A stretch of 64,000 nt of DNA from Diphasiastrum complanatum (GCA_029204225.1 CM055114.1:13700144-13764143), one strand, 5' to 3'. Counted from the first letter of the stretch, positions 50,401 to 60,635 are shown. Made by a program: numbers and translations. The notes: a model not told the origin generated them from the sequence alone.

Positions 50401-53400
50401 CAGAACTCAACCGCTTGATGATATCTAACCAACAATCATTGTTTAATCTTTCTGGAAGCATGCAACTTTGGATTGCCATCTTTGAAAGACGATCATCATG
50501 CAAAGTGTGTGCTCCTTCCAAATATTTGATTGTCCTAATCAAGGCAATGGCTTTCATTGGCAGTTATGCTACCAATCACCATAAGCTATCAAGCACACAC
50601 AAACTGATCAGAAAGACAAAACATTCCAAAAGCCGACTGAAATGTTTATTCTCACTCTACTGTTACTACTATATATATGAAGTGTATTTCTTCTTGGGGC
50701 AGTCCTGTATTGCAAGGTTGTCACTGACGGGACCAAGTCCCAACACCTATGCCACTATGTGGCACATACATGACCATACTGAAATCATGACAAGGACGTG
50801 TGTACATTGTCAAAGAAGGAAAGCAATGTACTGACGGATTTTTGCAATTGCAAAAACCTAAGCTTTCAAATTCATCACTCTCCCTAAAGCTTAAGTTTAC
50901 TTTCAATGATACGAATGAAGGCTGATTTTTTACTTAGAATCAATCACTTGTATGCACCAAAAAAAGCACCGCCAACTCCTCCCCCATTTTATTTTGACTT
51001 TCTTCTAACATCTTTACATTCTTTGTCAAACCAGGAATTTTTGGGGAAAGACCCATTTCCCCACATTTTCTTGCAGCTTTTGTATTTGCTAGAGACATCA
51101 TTTCCTTCATAGCTACAAGAAAGGTTGTCTTCCAAATGTGCTAGATAAAACTTTTTCTAATGGAGTGCAAATCTGATTTGTCTGCTCAAATTTCAGATTC
51201 TATCAATGAACTATCACACTTCACATTTAGATCCCAAAAAATGGAATGATGGTCTGACTCTAAATGGAGGGCCCAATTCCACATCTCCAAGCAATTCAAT
51301 CGACCAAAGAGAGGCTAGCACATGGTCAACAACACTATTGCCTGTATTAGATGAGCATCTAAATCCATTTGAGGATCACCATTAATTAAGCCCATTGCAA
51401 ATAACTAACTCATGTATATCACCAAGACTGAATAGTTCTTTACCAAAACGTGTAGGTGTCCATGGAGTTTCATTGAATGACCAAATCTATTGTGGACATC
51501 TCCTCCAACCAAAGAGAACCTTTTACACCTTTTTAGAAGAGCACCTGACCATTTTCAGTCCTTTTATTGAATTTCCCCCTCATGAAAATATATCCTTCTT
51601 CTTTGTATTTGACTATATCAACTGATTTCCCAATGGAGATTCACTATCCAAATTCATACTATGATACATGGAAAACCAATTCAATTCCAAAAAAAAGACT
51701 TCAGTTCAAGCAATTTTTTGTCCCACACCCACCTCCTATTTGATTGGCAAAGCATCCTTCCAAAAAACTTCACTATAGCAATTACCCAAGAGATGACTAA
51801 GATTAAGGTAAAAATGGAAACAAAAGAGAGACTAGTCAAGGCAAAACCACCCAACCAACTAGAGATGAATCTTAGAGGAAGACTAGCACCTCACCCCCGA
51901 GCCATGGTATATGAAAGCACAATGAAAGAGCAGACAATAACCCAAAACTGAATACCAAGGATGATGGAGAGCGAGTTTCTACATGTATATATAGAGTTGA
52001 CCAGATCCATCTTACACAATAAGCACTCTCAGTCAATTCATGTCAAATCTAGGACTACAACATTGTAAAATACTCAAATGAGTCATGACGTACATACAAA
52101 ATACCAAAGACTATGCTCTATGCTATCGTGGATTTATTGTAGCTACAATACTTTAAGGATACACTGAATCTAATTGGGGAGGTGATCCAATTTTCTTTTA
52201 TTTGGCAAGTGCTTCTATTTCTTGGAATACTAGAAAATAAAAATCAGTCTCACTATCATCAACAGAAGCTAAACACATTGGAGTAACTCAAGCTGCAAAG
52301 GAGGCTTTTTTGATCAAATTACAATTGCAAGATTAATCAATGCAATCCAAGGCAACTATTATTTTTTTGCCATGACAATCTTAGTTGTATTTCTCTCAAT
52401 CTCAATCCAAGATTTCATTCTAAACTAAACATATTGAGATTCAGTTTCATTTTGTGAGAGAAAAGATACTTACCAAGCAAACAAGCTTAGTCTACTATTG
52501 CCAAAGCTTACCAGTATATCGGACAGCGTAGCCACGTCTGTCTCCTCTAATGAGGCACACACATATCTCGCGTACACCATAGTGGGAGGTGTGCTAAAGA
52601 GAAATAGAAAATATTACTATGCTCCAGTACTGTGGCTGCTCCTTGGACCTTAATCACGGTAGTTGAATCAACACATGATTCTCCTATCATATCACATAAT
52701 TCTCAATGAAATCAAAACCATTTCCTCTTGCAAAGAGCAATTGAACCTTCTCCTTCTCTCCTACTACCATGATGCCTTCACAAGGAGGAAAAATAGAAAA
52801 TAATCTATTCCTAATGGTAAAAGAGGACCTTTTGAAAAAATGGACTCTTTGAAGTTTGAAACGGCCTGAACCTTTTCAAAATAAAGCCGTGATTTTTTTA
52901 GAAAAGAACTATAATTTACTGAAATCTTACTACAAGTGAATTAAAATATAACCTCCAATGCCAATACAACTAACAGCAGCCTGCATTCAAAGGAACTCTG
53001 CCCATCGACTCCCACGAAGAAACAAAGCTCAAGAAAACCTTAATCAGAAAATGCTAAATGAGGATGCTTTTGAGGGTCTTAATACAGTCGGAGACTCCAG
53101 AGGCTACCAATCGTGGAAAGAGAGGTTGGCCCAAAAACCCAGAATGTAAATGGCTCACAGACTCTAGGAAAGATTTCAGAACATACAATTGCTACAAATG
53201 GCGGTTCAGGTGCATGTGCAACTTGCACCAAAGGTAGAAATTCTCTTTCAAACTGCAAACCAGCCAGCCTTGCTCGGGTGAAACGGGCAGCTCCAACAGT
53301 TGAAGCAAGAACCCTATGGGAGAGAGAAAAAGCATCGTTCACAAAATAGTCGACTTTGGCCACCAACCGTTTCGAGAAGTCTGAGTTATTGGCAGTCTCC

Positions 53401-56220
53401 TCCTTCCGCAATAACAAATTCTCTAAGAGCATAATGCTGCCCTCTTTTAGAAGGCTGATCTGCTCTTCAACAATCTCTCCAACAAGACCACTCGCAATAA
53501 CCACTTTGTGTCCAAGATTCCGAGACAGGAGATCTGCATGGCATACTCAAAGAGCTTAGAAAACCATCAGGGTATCACATACAAAAGGAAGCCAAAAAGC
53601 TTAATCATGCTGAACAGTTAGGATTAAGGTCTATGTTTTGACACCAAAAGATTATTGTTAGGTTAGAGGATGCTTAGCCCTGATTCAATCTGAAACTTCA
53701 TCCAAATAAAATATAAATGGACAACAAGATTGTCAACAAAAGTTCTCTGTTCATATTCTTCAGGTAATTTTACAGAATTCAGAGCAACTATTTTCTCAAG
53801 TACTATCGTCAGACTTAGCATTTCAATAAACAACAGGAATTGCATAAATCACAAGCTATCGCTTGATTAAAATGAAAATTTTACATTGGTGTTTCCTTCT
53901 ACTCATTGCCTCAAAATAGAAACTGATTGATACTGCTCGAGCACCATCCAACTTGAAAGACAAAACCACCTTACTGACCTGCAATAAGTAGCATATCTAT
54001 GCCAATAACATGGGATTCCAAAGGGTTCCAGTGGCTGGCCAAAACCACTTTTGCACCAATTTCATGCAAATATTTTATAGTTGGAAGTGCCACAATAATT
54101 GGCTGTTCGTCAACAATCTTTTGATCTTTGAAAATGACGCGCAAATCGCATCGTACCATCACAACCTTTCCACGAAGCTCATGTTTTGGAAATGTACTAA
54201 GACATTGAAAATTAATCCCATTTGATAATCTTGTGTAAGCGCCAGATTGTGCCTGCAGTAAGCACAAAACTCACACTCTGAATAGATGTCGTAATGCAAC
54301 TAAGCTAATGAAGGTAAGCAGCTCGCAAATGATATATCTCTCTGGAAGACATCAAATTTATAAGCTAGACCAGATAACACTAAAGACTGTGGGACACGTC
54401 ACATTTAGTGTTGCCAAAAAATTGCTGCATATGGTTAGCTATTGGGCAGATATAACAACAGCAGTAAAAATTCTAGGAAAGAGCTTCTATAGAATAAGCA
54501 AGCATTTCTAAATGATACTGTAGTCAACTTCAGCACCCCCACCATTTTTAATAGAGGAACAGTTTACTTTGTCTACATAATCTTTAAAAAGTTAAGCAGC
54601 GAATACTCTCTATTAAGGTTTTGCTTAGTAATTGGATGTCTTTATTTCAAAAAAATTCACGACTTTCAGAAGGCAACAGAATAAGTAGTTTTGCTTTTCT
54701 GGCAATCAGCAGGGCTTTGCCTGTATCCAACTTAACAATACTATTCATTTGTCAACCTTATATTTACTTACAGAATTCAGAGAGTTGTCTGAAGCGTATA
54801 ATGAAGAGAATTCACCATAACAACAGGCAACAAACCTTCATAATTAGAAGGAATTCTGTTATATAAGCATGCTCTACATTCAGCAGCGTATGCAAGTTGG
54901 AACTTGGCACTCATGCATTGCCAGAGGCCACTGGTCATTGGAGGTTTAGGAGCCAATGGGCACTAGGTCAAGCAGTATGGACCTAGACTTTCGTACATGA
55001 GGTTATGGGTTCAATCCGTTGGCATAAGCCAAAAGGCATTGGAGGTTCAGGATATTAGACCCAGAATAGTGTCCTGTTCTAACAAATGCTTGTTTTTTGT
55101 TCTTGTGCTAAGTGGCATACAAAGGATCACAGTTGGCCCTGGGTACTCTGAACCATTGGGTGCTCCGGACCCTAGGACCAGAATCCTGTCATGTTTTGAC
55201 AACTGTCATTTCATGGGAGTCCACAACTGCAGAGGAAGGGATATAAGAGACCCTCAAATTTGAAATTCCTAAAAAGTTAGAGACTTCTTTGCTTGAGATT
55301 AGACAAACTACAGCTTCTTTAGAAGCATTCGCAATCAGTTGTGTTCCCTGGGACACAAAAAGTTGTGGACATTGTGAGCAGTAATAGTGCTCCCAACAAG
55401 CGGCTTATCAAAATTCACTAGAAAGTACATTTTCAGCCTCTATCATCAAACTCATCATCAACAAGACACAGACATTAATCATGCCGACCTCCTTCAATCG
55501 TGAAGGCAGTGGGGAGGTTGTGAGCATTACTGCTGTCAGGAAATTCTATAGACATTGTGAGCAAAACCTTGACGCAGAGGCAAGATGCGCACCACCGAAA
55601 ATTGTACATGAGGCAACAACACTAACTCATTATGTAGTATAAGATATAAATTAGAATTTAGAGTTACATTATTTAATTTGGTAGTTTCAAATGATTTTCT
55701 GTCAACCATAGCTGGTTTGTGTTGTATGTGAAAGGATGTAGCTTTAACACATCAACTCATGTTTCAAAGCAAAATACCTTTTTGGAATCGATGCTATGAT
55801 GTCCAGGGCAGGAAGGTGTCAGAGCTTCTCTGCCTTCAATGGATGCCTTTGTAAATGCTGCCAACAATCATCCGATCATATAACATTTTGGGTGAATTTA
55901 CACAATCGTGGTAAATGAATTGCAACAAAATACAAGCATGCATGTACTCATCTTGTGCCACAAAAAAGCATGAAGATAAACTGAACAGGACCAAGCTGAC
56001 AGTTACATTGTCTATGGATTCACAAACCATTTGGTATTTGGCGTCTCAATCTTCCAGCAGCTTTAGCTCTAGCTTCCTGCAACGCCAGAGCCAGGGAAGT
56101 GAACCAGTGGTTTGAGCTGCAACCCAACAACAAGCACCTTGATGCCAATGGATTTTTGTAATCTGGGCTTTGAAATCTCACACCAAAACCGAATCTGCTA
56201 CTGCCATTGCAGCAGCTCAT
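44146..56220 (-). CDS. PGK-like protein, seven exons, 527 aa, probable plastid pseudoenzyme
   Basis: The spliced minus-strand model joins exons 56,220-56,028, 55,857-55,778, 54,252-53,979, 53,533-53,187, 48,291-48,003, 44,692-44,625 and 44,478-44,146. All six introns are GT-AG, and split codons at three junctions restore sense residues. The C-terminal ~410 residues follow phosphoglycerate kinase end to end, for example ELRGKVVMVRCDL, PTIKYLHEIGAKVVLASH, VNDAFSLSHR, IGGGKLAEK, VDLVLPTDL and LPGVDALDD. PGK moves phosphate between 1,3-bisphosphoglycerate and ADP. Here key motifs are changed: VDxN to CDLR (126-129), SHLGRP to SHWNPL (164-169), the Arg of the TDDTRI block to Pro, NGPxGVFE to IGAFGFCN, GGGDS to VAGME and STGGGAS to SHSCAAL. 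Lys303 and Lys307 remain. Residues 1-64 are Ser/Arg-rich with few acids, like a transit peptide. I infer a non-catalytic paralogue, not a decayed gene, because all frames are open. Confidence 0.85.
44625..44692 (-). CDS. PGK-like exon 6
   Basis: 68 nt, with acceptor CTTATTGCAG and donor GTTAGT. It encodes WRAIEFGPASLARVTAAINS CK in one run, equivalent to the W-x-x-x-D/E-I/F-G-P-x-S block after the I-P-D/x-G turn. The codon split with exon 5 gives Gly395. Confidence 0.85.
45169..45579 (+). repeat. Copia LTR, left only, in intron 5 of the PGK-like gene
   Basis: Starts TGTTGAAGAG and ends CAAATCATCA, immediately before a perfect primer-binding site. It includes a short (CT)10 run at 45,403-45,422. 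Orientation is opposite to the host gene. No right-hand LTR was found. Confidence 0.65.
45580..45591 (+). other. Copia primer-binding site
   Basis: TGGTATCAGAGC, complementary to initiator tRNA-Met, directly after the LTR. Confidence 0.85.
46049..46700 (+). pseudogene. Copia gag (DUF4219/UBN2 type), broken
   Basis: Starts MASLGESLLGEPSKLDGTN, with YRVWKFKM, then a TAG at about 46,139. It reopens at 46,209 with NIIPHICNAKDAVEAWTILK, LVYLQNRLHTLKMEAGATIG and LPTFGELCGLLLEEEMRRK. This is the usual layout of copia gag. A TAG at 46,698 separates it from the zinc-knuckle part. Confidence 0.82.
46704..47096 (+). pseudogene. Copia zinc knuckle and protease start
   Basis: A CCHC knuckle (CNYCGKYGHFAFEC) at about 46,773-46,815 is followed by GGWYIDSRASKHMTPH, where the protease active site D-S-G-A has become D-S-R-A. 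It then reads VCLGDNSTHEV and ends in TAA at 47,096. Integrase, RT and RNase H are missing, so the element is truncated here. Confidence 0.82.
47097..48002. other. Remaining intron 5, with a GC-rich insert at 47,226-47,520
   Basis: The 47,380-47,480 stretch is markedly GC-rich with C and G runs. Between 47,775 and 47,835 an inverted AATCACG / CGATTCG-rich block occurs, and a similar ACAATTCGCTGG word lies near 26,850. These look like pieces of an unidentified transposon. No protein match was seen. Confidence 0.4.
48003..48291 (-). CDS. PGK-like exon 5, C-domain start
   Basis: 289 nt, with acceptor TCATTGTACAG and donor GTAAGC. It encodes IGGGKLAEKMDVLQALV, DKVIITGAMALTLLS, AFNMLDVAKAHNVDLVLPTD and SASSIPR. 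It resumes exactly where exon 4 stops in the PGK alignment (FAAIVGGSKVSSK in usual enzymes). Confidence 0.87.
48292..50890. other. PGK-like intron 4, 3' half, no recognised gene
   Basis: Short frames such as 50,292-50,834 have no family motifs and sit next to a decayed LINE, of which they may be unreadable parts. Confidence 0.45.
50900..51960 (-). mobile_element. Old degenerate LINE remnant in PGK-like intron 4
   Basis: Despite many stops, the minus strand shows a diluted version of the same endonuclease: SESPLGN, VDIVKYKEEGYIF, FNKRTENGQ, HELVICNGL, a VVDHVLAS-like segment and FPKNSWFDKECKDV. The order equals DIIRYEERGYVLL, FNARTGSRQ, HGLAIYNGL and LWYDHEC in LINE H. It is much older than the (CT)n-linked copies. 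Confidence 0.6.
52065..52490 (+). pseudogene. Copia RNase H remnant in PGK-like intron 4
   Basis: Reads a TKDYALCYR block, GYTESNWGGDP (usual GYSDADWAGDP), SASISWNTRK, SLSSTEAKHIGVTQAAKEA and, after stops and frame changes, TKHIEIQFHFVREK. This is the RNase H and terminal part of copia pol, isolated from other domains. Confidence 0.78.
52491..53186. other. PGK-like intron 4, 5' part, no recognised gene
   Basis: No supported coding sequence. The intron's GTATGT donor lies at 53,186-53,181. Confidence 0.5.
53187..53533 (-). CDS. PGK-like exon 4, N-domain core
   Basis: 347 nt, with acceptor CATGCAG and donor GTATGT. It encodes LLSRNLGHKVVIASGLVGEI, SIMLLENLLLRKEE, VDYFVNDAFSLSHRVLAST and PPFVAI. 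The Arg of the AHRxHAS motif is kept (R256) and the two His are not. The open frame continuing past the donor is intron read-through. Confidence 0.87.
53979..54252 (-). CDS. PGK-like exon 3, N-domain start
   Basis: 274 nt, with acceptor CTTACTGCAG and donor GTCAGT. It holds HELRGKVVMVRCDLRVIF, PTIKYLHEIGAKVVLASHWN and the following helix start. It is clearly homologous to PGK N-domain strands A-C, but 3-phosphoglycerate-binding Asn and Arg positions are replaced. Confidence 0.85.
54253..55777. other. PGK-like intron 2
   Basis: 1525 bases, AT-rich. At 54,960-55,040 a GGTTCAATCC box (55,009-55,018) follows an ambiguous A-box-like segment. This could be a tRNA-derived SINE head, but length and tail were not confirmed. 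No exon was found inside. Confidence 0.5.
55778..55857 (-). CDS. PGK-like exon 2 (residues 65-91)
   Basis: 80 nt, with acceptor TTGGCAG and donor GTATTT. It encodes FTKASIEGREALTPSC and ends SIDSKK. This is outside the PGK fold and probably continues the presequence. Support rests on splice signals and phase fit. Confidence 0.68.
56028..56220 (-). CDS. PGK-like exon 1 (residues 1-64 plus one base)
   Basis: Start ATG at 56,220 (MSCCNGSSRFGFGVRFQS). An upstream in-frame TTG at 56,256 is not a likely plant start. The donor is GTTTGT after AATG. Its last base G joins CA of exon 2 to give Ala65. The composition suits an organelle-targeting peptide. The acceptor-free 5' side implies this is the first coding exon. 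Confidence 0.72.
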
Positions 56221-56410
56221 TGTGAAGCCCAATTCAACCTTCCTTGAGCTACTCAATTTCCTAAATCCCAGAAGGAGAATTCTTTTCTAAAACCCTGCCC
56301 ACCTCAGGCCAATCCAATACATGTTCTTTTCTTAAACCTTCTCTTATCTTCTTGAAGTTGGAGAACCCAGTCCATTTGCCTTGGGTTTCACTTGTAGCCC
56401 ATTTTTTAAA

Positions 56411-56585
56411 CCTTGGCAAATGCTTCTTAGTTTCCAAGGGGAGGCTTAAACCTGGACCAAAGAAACTCATGATGCCAAGCTAACCAGCTTAACCAACCCG
56501 ATTGGGTAACCTTGGCAAATGCTTCTTGGTTTCCAAGGGGAGGCTCAAACTTGGGACCAAAGAAACTTTGGATGTCAAGCTAACC
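56411..56585. repeat. Imperfect tandem duplication upstream of the PGK-like start
   Basis: A unit of about 77 bp containing CCTTGGCAAATGCTTCTT and TTTCCAAGGGGAGGCT occurs at 56,411-56,486 and 56,509-56,585. It lies 200-370 bases upstream of the presumed start codon, in promoter or 5' UTR position. No regulatory role can be read from it. Confidence 0.6.
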
Positions 56586-57029
56586 TTGGCAAATGACTTG
56601 ACAATCAATGAACCGTCCCCTTTTGAACTCAGTTAGTATATATTATATGGAGAGCCGCAATTTGATTGGCCTCTTTAAATTTCTGCAATACACTGGTCCT
56701 TTTTTCTTGCATTACCCTTTGCAATTGATAGTCTTCATGATAAGTTTTCACTATTGTGCTGCGAATTGGCCTTCGATCAAATATTCGATTGTATCTATGG
56801 ACCAATCCTATACTACATCCACATAGAACAAAAGTGCATCATGTGACTCCTTGGAAAGTAATATTTACCATTTGTAGACCTTGGATGATGTCATATGAAA
56901 GGCAAAAAACATCCATCTAGATCATGTGATTTAATTTTGAAAATATTTTTTTTTTCACTTTTATAGTGAACCAGTCTTACTTTGAAAATCCATATGGAAG
57001 TTAGTCTATCTGATAACTATTAGTGAATT

Positions 57030-57742
57030 CAGTCAGCCCGACAATGGTACAAGAAGAAAGATCAAGCCCTGAAATCATTAGGATTCAAGCCTCTATTGGC
57101 TGACTCCAATGTGTATGTCAGAATTACAAATGGGCAGATAATCAAAGTGGTTGTATATGTGGACAACACTCTGATACTTTGCAGGAGTGAGCAGCTAATT
57201 GTTGAGGTGAAGACAAACATCTCAAAACATTTTGAGATAGTGGATTTGGGAGAAGCCAGGTGTTACCTAGGCCTACAAATAGAAAGGGACTATGAGGGAG
57301 GTAAGTTATACCTTCACCAGTCCAGATACACCCAAAAGATCTTGGGATGCTGAACTGCAAAGGAGCGAACACTCCAATGCTCGTAGGGACGGTGCTAATG
57401 AATGATGACTGTCCAAGGACTGAGGCAGAGAGAGAACAAATGCAGCTCACACCTTACATGAAGCTGATAGGATCATTGATGTACCTTGTAGACAACACAC
57501 GTCCTAATATTGCTTATGCAGTGTTCAGGATGAGCCAATTCTGCACGAATCCAGGCTTGACACATTGGAAGATTGCAAAACGAATTTTGCAATATCTTCA
57601 ATTAGCAAGGGATTATGGCTTGTGTTATTGTCGTGGTGCAGGTCTCAAGATACTTTCCTACAATGATGCTAGCTGGGCATCTCTCAAGGATGATTGTAAA
57701 AGCGTCTCAGGAGGATGCACCATCGCATCAGGAGCAATGTGA
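57030..57742 (+). pseudogene. Copia RT and RNase H start, fused to an LTR end
   Basis: Reads ARQWYKKKDQALKSLGFKPL, VVVYVDNTLIL (RT motif YVDD changed to YVDN), DLGEARCYLGLQIERDYEGG, LHQSRYTQKILG, then after a frame change MLNCKGANTPM, YMKLIGSLMYLVDNTRPNIA, WKIAKRILQYLQ and LLSYNDASWASL-like RNase H start, ending SGGCTIASGAM. Right after it come about 130 LTR-like bases and a primer-binding site, an order not found in a normal element. Confidence 0.82.
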
Positions 57743-57874
57743 CTGGCTACACTCTGGAGGACTGTAGGAGTGATTCAGCTGGCAGTGCCCAACAATTGCA
57801 TCTGAACTCCATCTGAGCTGAGAGAGAGAGTCGTGTTGGATTTTCCTTCGCGAATCATGACTGATTCTCATCAG

Positions 57875-57886
57875 TGGTATCAGAGC
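57875..57886 (+). other. Copia-type primer-binding site
   Basis: TGGTATCAGAGC, preceded by LTR-like sequence ending CTCATCAG. No gag follows within the next 350 bases. Confidence 0.7.
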
Positions 57887-58234
57887 ACATCACGACCGAA
57901 TTCATCTCCATCATTAGTCTTCAAAATAGGCACCTATCTGACTAATAGGCCCAACATGGGCTAAAAGGCTAACAAACTCAGGACATGCCCTTGAGTATAA
58001 CAAAGCCGTAAAAAATAACTATACATGCTAATTTTGCTACGTGTGGCTACTCGGCTAACACAAGTAGCCATCTATGGGACAATTGCCTGACTGATATAAT
58101 GATAGTGGGTCACGTCTCAATCACTACTGAAAACAGTAAACTGACTAACTGTACATTTATTACAGTATCACATTTGAAGCTTATAATAATGAATCAAATC
58201 AAAACTGATTTCTAACTGTTTGTACTCGACCTCA

Positions 58235-58616
58235 CTAGATGGCAATGAGATAGTGGCTTGTTTCTCTAATTATTCCTTCCGGACCATCTAAGGGTATATT
58301 CTCGTAACATTTTGAAATGTCTACAACCCATATTTTGGTGATCAAGGATGGTAGATTTAGATAGAAGTCCATAGATGACTCACATTGCCAATGTAGCATA
58401 ATGTCTACTCTTAGGATACTCTTGTATGTATTTGCGAGCTTTAAAAGTGCAGAGGAGGTAAGGTACATTCCATAAGTTGGCATCTTGACAAATTTGCACA
58501 AATGAAGTATAGGATTCCAAGTCTGCCATGCCACATCTGATCTCAATGAGTAGTCCGACATAGTAATTCATCATTATGACTTTTGTAGGTAGAGGTGGAT
58601 CACAACTCTTCAACAT
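58235..58616 (-). pseudogene. Possible reverse-transcriptase scrap
   Basis: Two overlapping minus frames. The second reads MDFYLNLPSLITKIWVVDIS followed by KCYENIPLDGPEGI. A hydrophobic strand ending in V-D-I-S-K-C-Y resembles RT motif A (Asp followed two positions later by a small/aromatic pattern) of a non-copia, non-L1 type. There is no second RT motif to confirm it. Confidence 0.3.
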
Positions 58617-59100
58617 GCTGTAAATTCTATAGGTGTATTATTGAATTGTTTCATCAGGGAACATCTATACTTGAGACAATCGTGCAAGTGGAGTCGTCAT
58701 AGCTAGACAATAGGGTGTAGTAGAGATAGCTAGGTGTCAAATTGCTTCAGTGCCGGTACAATGGCGGTGTTCCGATTTTTATTTTATTTATCTTTAATAT
58801 ATATTAAATGGAGTAACAGATGGATGTGACAGATTGATTTAACAAATGGATATAATAGATGAACACAATGGTGTCGGGCAGGTGGCTGATGCTATTTACA
58901 AAAAAAATGGATGATGTAACGGCGCAAATGGTAACAATGGTGAGTGATAGATGGCAACGACGGTGGTGGTGCAGGTGGGGTCTAGGGCACCCTCGGTGCG
59001 TAGGGATTTGAAGGACTGTGCTGGCCCCCAGCATTGAATGATATGACTAGTATGTGATCGGCGTGTCAAGTCATTAGCCGATGAGACAATTTTTTTGAAT
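58617..59100. other. Non-coding spacer before the GAGTAA-rich minisatellite
   Basis: No gene recognised. AT-rich with GATG/ATGG-rich words near 58,800-58,970. Confidence 0.45.
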
Positions 59101-59117
59101 TTTTTTGATTTTTTAGA

Positions 59118-60060
59118 AGTGGGTGAGTAATAGGCATCCGACGAGATATGGCGAGTAATGGACAGTGGGCGAATTATGGCGAGTAAATGAAAATGGTGAG
59201 GAATGAGGTCTGGAGGATGTTGGTCTAATGGCGAGTAAAGTTAAATGTCTGAGTGTGAGAAAATGGAGTCGGCGAGTAAATACGAGTAAAGTTGAATGTC
59301 TGAGTGTGAGAAAATGGAGTTGGCAAGTAAACGCAAGTAAAGGCGCAAGTAAAGGAGCGAGTAATGACGAGGAACGAGGTTTGGAGGATGTTGGTTTGAT
59401 GGCAAGTAAAGCTGAATGTCTGAGTGCGAGAAAATGGAGTTGACGAGTAAATGTGAGTAAAGACACGAGTAATGGCAAGGAATGAGGTCTGGAGGATGTT
59501 GGTCTAATGGTGAGTTAAGCTGAATATCTGAGCGCGAGAAAATGGAGTCGACGAGTAAATGCAAGTAAAGGCATGAGTAATGGCGAGTAATCAGATCTTA
59601 CTTGTCGGTCTGACAGATGGTAGATCAAGTAATGTACTAATGGCAAGTAAAGATATTGAGTGATTTGAGAGAAATCCCTCTTGGTGAGTGGTTTGAGAGA
59701 AATCCCTCTTGGTGAGTAAAATGAAAAAAACGGGAAATTCAAATTGGTGAGTAAAGATGAGTAAAAGCTGATTACTCACCGATCTCTAAAATGTTGGCTT
59801 TGAGGTCTCTGAACACTCTGTATTGTTGGCGAGTAAAGCCTCTGAGTAAAAATGCAAAAGACGAGAAATTCAAATTGGCGATTAAAGACGAGTAAAAGCT
59901 GATTACTCACCAATCTCTAGAATGTTAGCTTTGAGGTCTCTGAACACTCTGTATTGTTGGTGAGTAAAGCCTCTGAGTAAAAATGCAAAAAATTGGGTTG
60001 GCGAGTAAAAAAAAATGTAGGCGAGTAAATGCGAGTACAAGTTATTTACTCACCGAACTC
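59118..60060 (+). repeat. GAGTAA-rich minisatellite
   Basis: The words GAGTAA, GAGTAAA or AAGTAAA recur dozens of times over 940 bases. A longer unit with GGAGGATGTTGGT and CTGAATGTCTGAGTG repeats at about 59,203, 59,374 and 59,482. In the second half the reverse form TTACTCACC also appears, so short inverted pairs occur. Confidence 0.85.
59737..59998 (+). repeat. Two tandem 131-bp units inside the GAGTAA region
   Basis: ATTCAAATTGG begins at 59,737 and again at 59,868. The two 131-bp units differ at only a few positions and share GCTGATTACTCACC, TTGAGGTCTCTGAACACTCT and GCCTCTGAGTAAAAATGC. Confidence 0.88.
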
Positions 60061-60634
60061 ATAGAATGGGCCTCTGGGTCTGCTCTACACTAAATTAGTG
60101 GCGACAAAAAATAACATAAAAAAAGTGGAAAAAATTTGAGGGCGAATAAATAACTTATCAAAAAAGAGAAAATTAGCAAAAAAACACAAACAAAGAATTC
60201 ACTCCTAGGACTGTTTAGCATCGTCTCCTCGGAAATGATGCCAAAAAAATGTTGGACCCTTTTCATGCCTCCCTAATCAGTGGATTCTAAAGGGAAAAGA
60301 AGGGGTTTTGGATCTCCAATCGGGTTAGTAGTCGTGTGTAGTAACGAGCTTCGATCCAATGGGGAGAGAGTGAACATGGTGATAGGAGTGGGAATCTAGT
60401 CTTGCTAAGGGTTGTCAATCTTAACTTCGGATCTGATCGTGGAATAGCTTAGATTTGTGCGACGTTCATCTTGGATGCTTCTTCTCTTTCTGGTCTTTCT
60501 TAATTTGATTTATTCGTGCTTATCTAGGCATCCTTGCCTCTAGATTTTCTCCTCAAAAGGTTGATCTTCTCAAAGGAGGTGAACAGTGAAAGAAATCCTA
60601 CCTACGGATCTTAATGATCGCTCCATGACTTTCT

Positions 60635-60635
<1 letters not shown>
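60061..60635. other. Non-coding spacer
   Basis: No gene recognised between the minisatellite and the (GA)n tract. Confidence 0.45.

Noticed and set aside
53079-53186. Extension of PGK-like exon 4 past AIV
   Set aside because: PGK similarity stops exactly at a GTATGT donor and resumes in exon 5, so the extra residues are intron.
54960-55040. tRNA-derived SINE
   Set aside because: The B-box-like GGTTCAATCC is present, but A-box, body and tail could not be confirmed, so it is only mentioned within intron 2.
56221-56256. Upstream start (TTG) for the PGK-like protein
   Set aside because: TTG is not a normal plant start. The ATG at 56,220 gives a transit-like N-terminus.
56261-56470. 69-codon minus-strand frame upstream of the PGK-like gene
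   Set aside because: It overlaps the tandem duplication, has no homology I recognise and no splice link to exon 1.
59118-60060. CRISPR-like array
   Set aside because: Repeats are contiguous and of unequal unit length without spacers, and the genome is eukaryotic.
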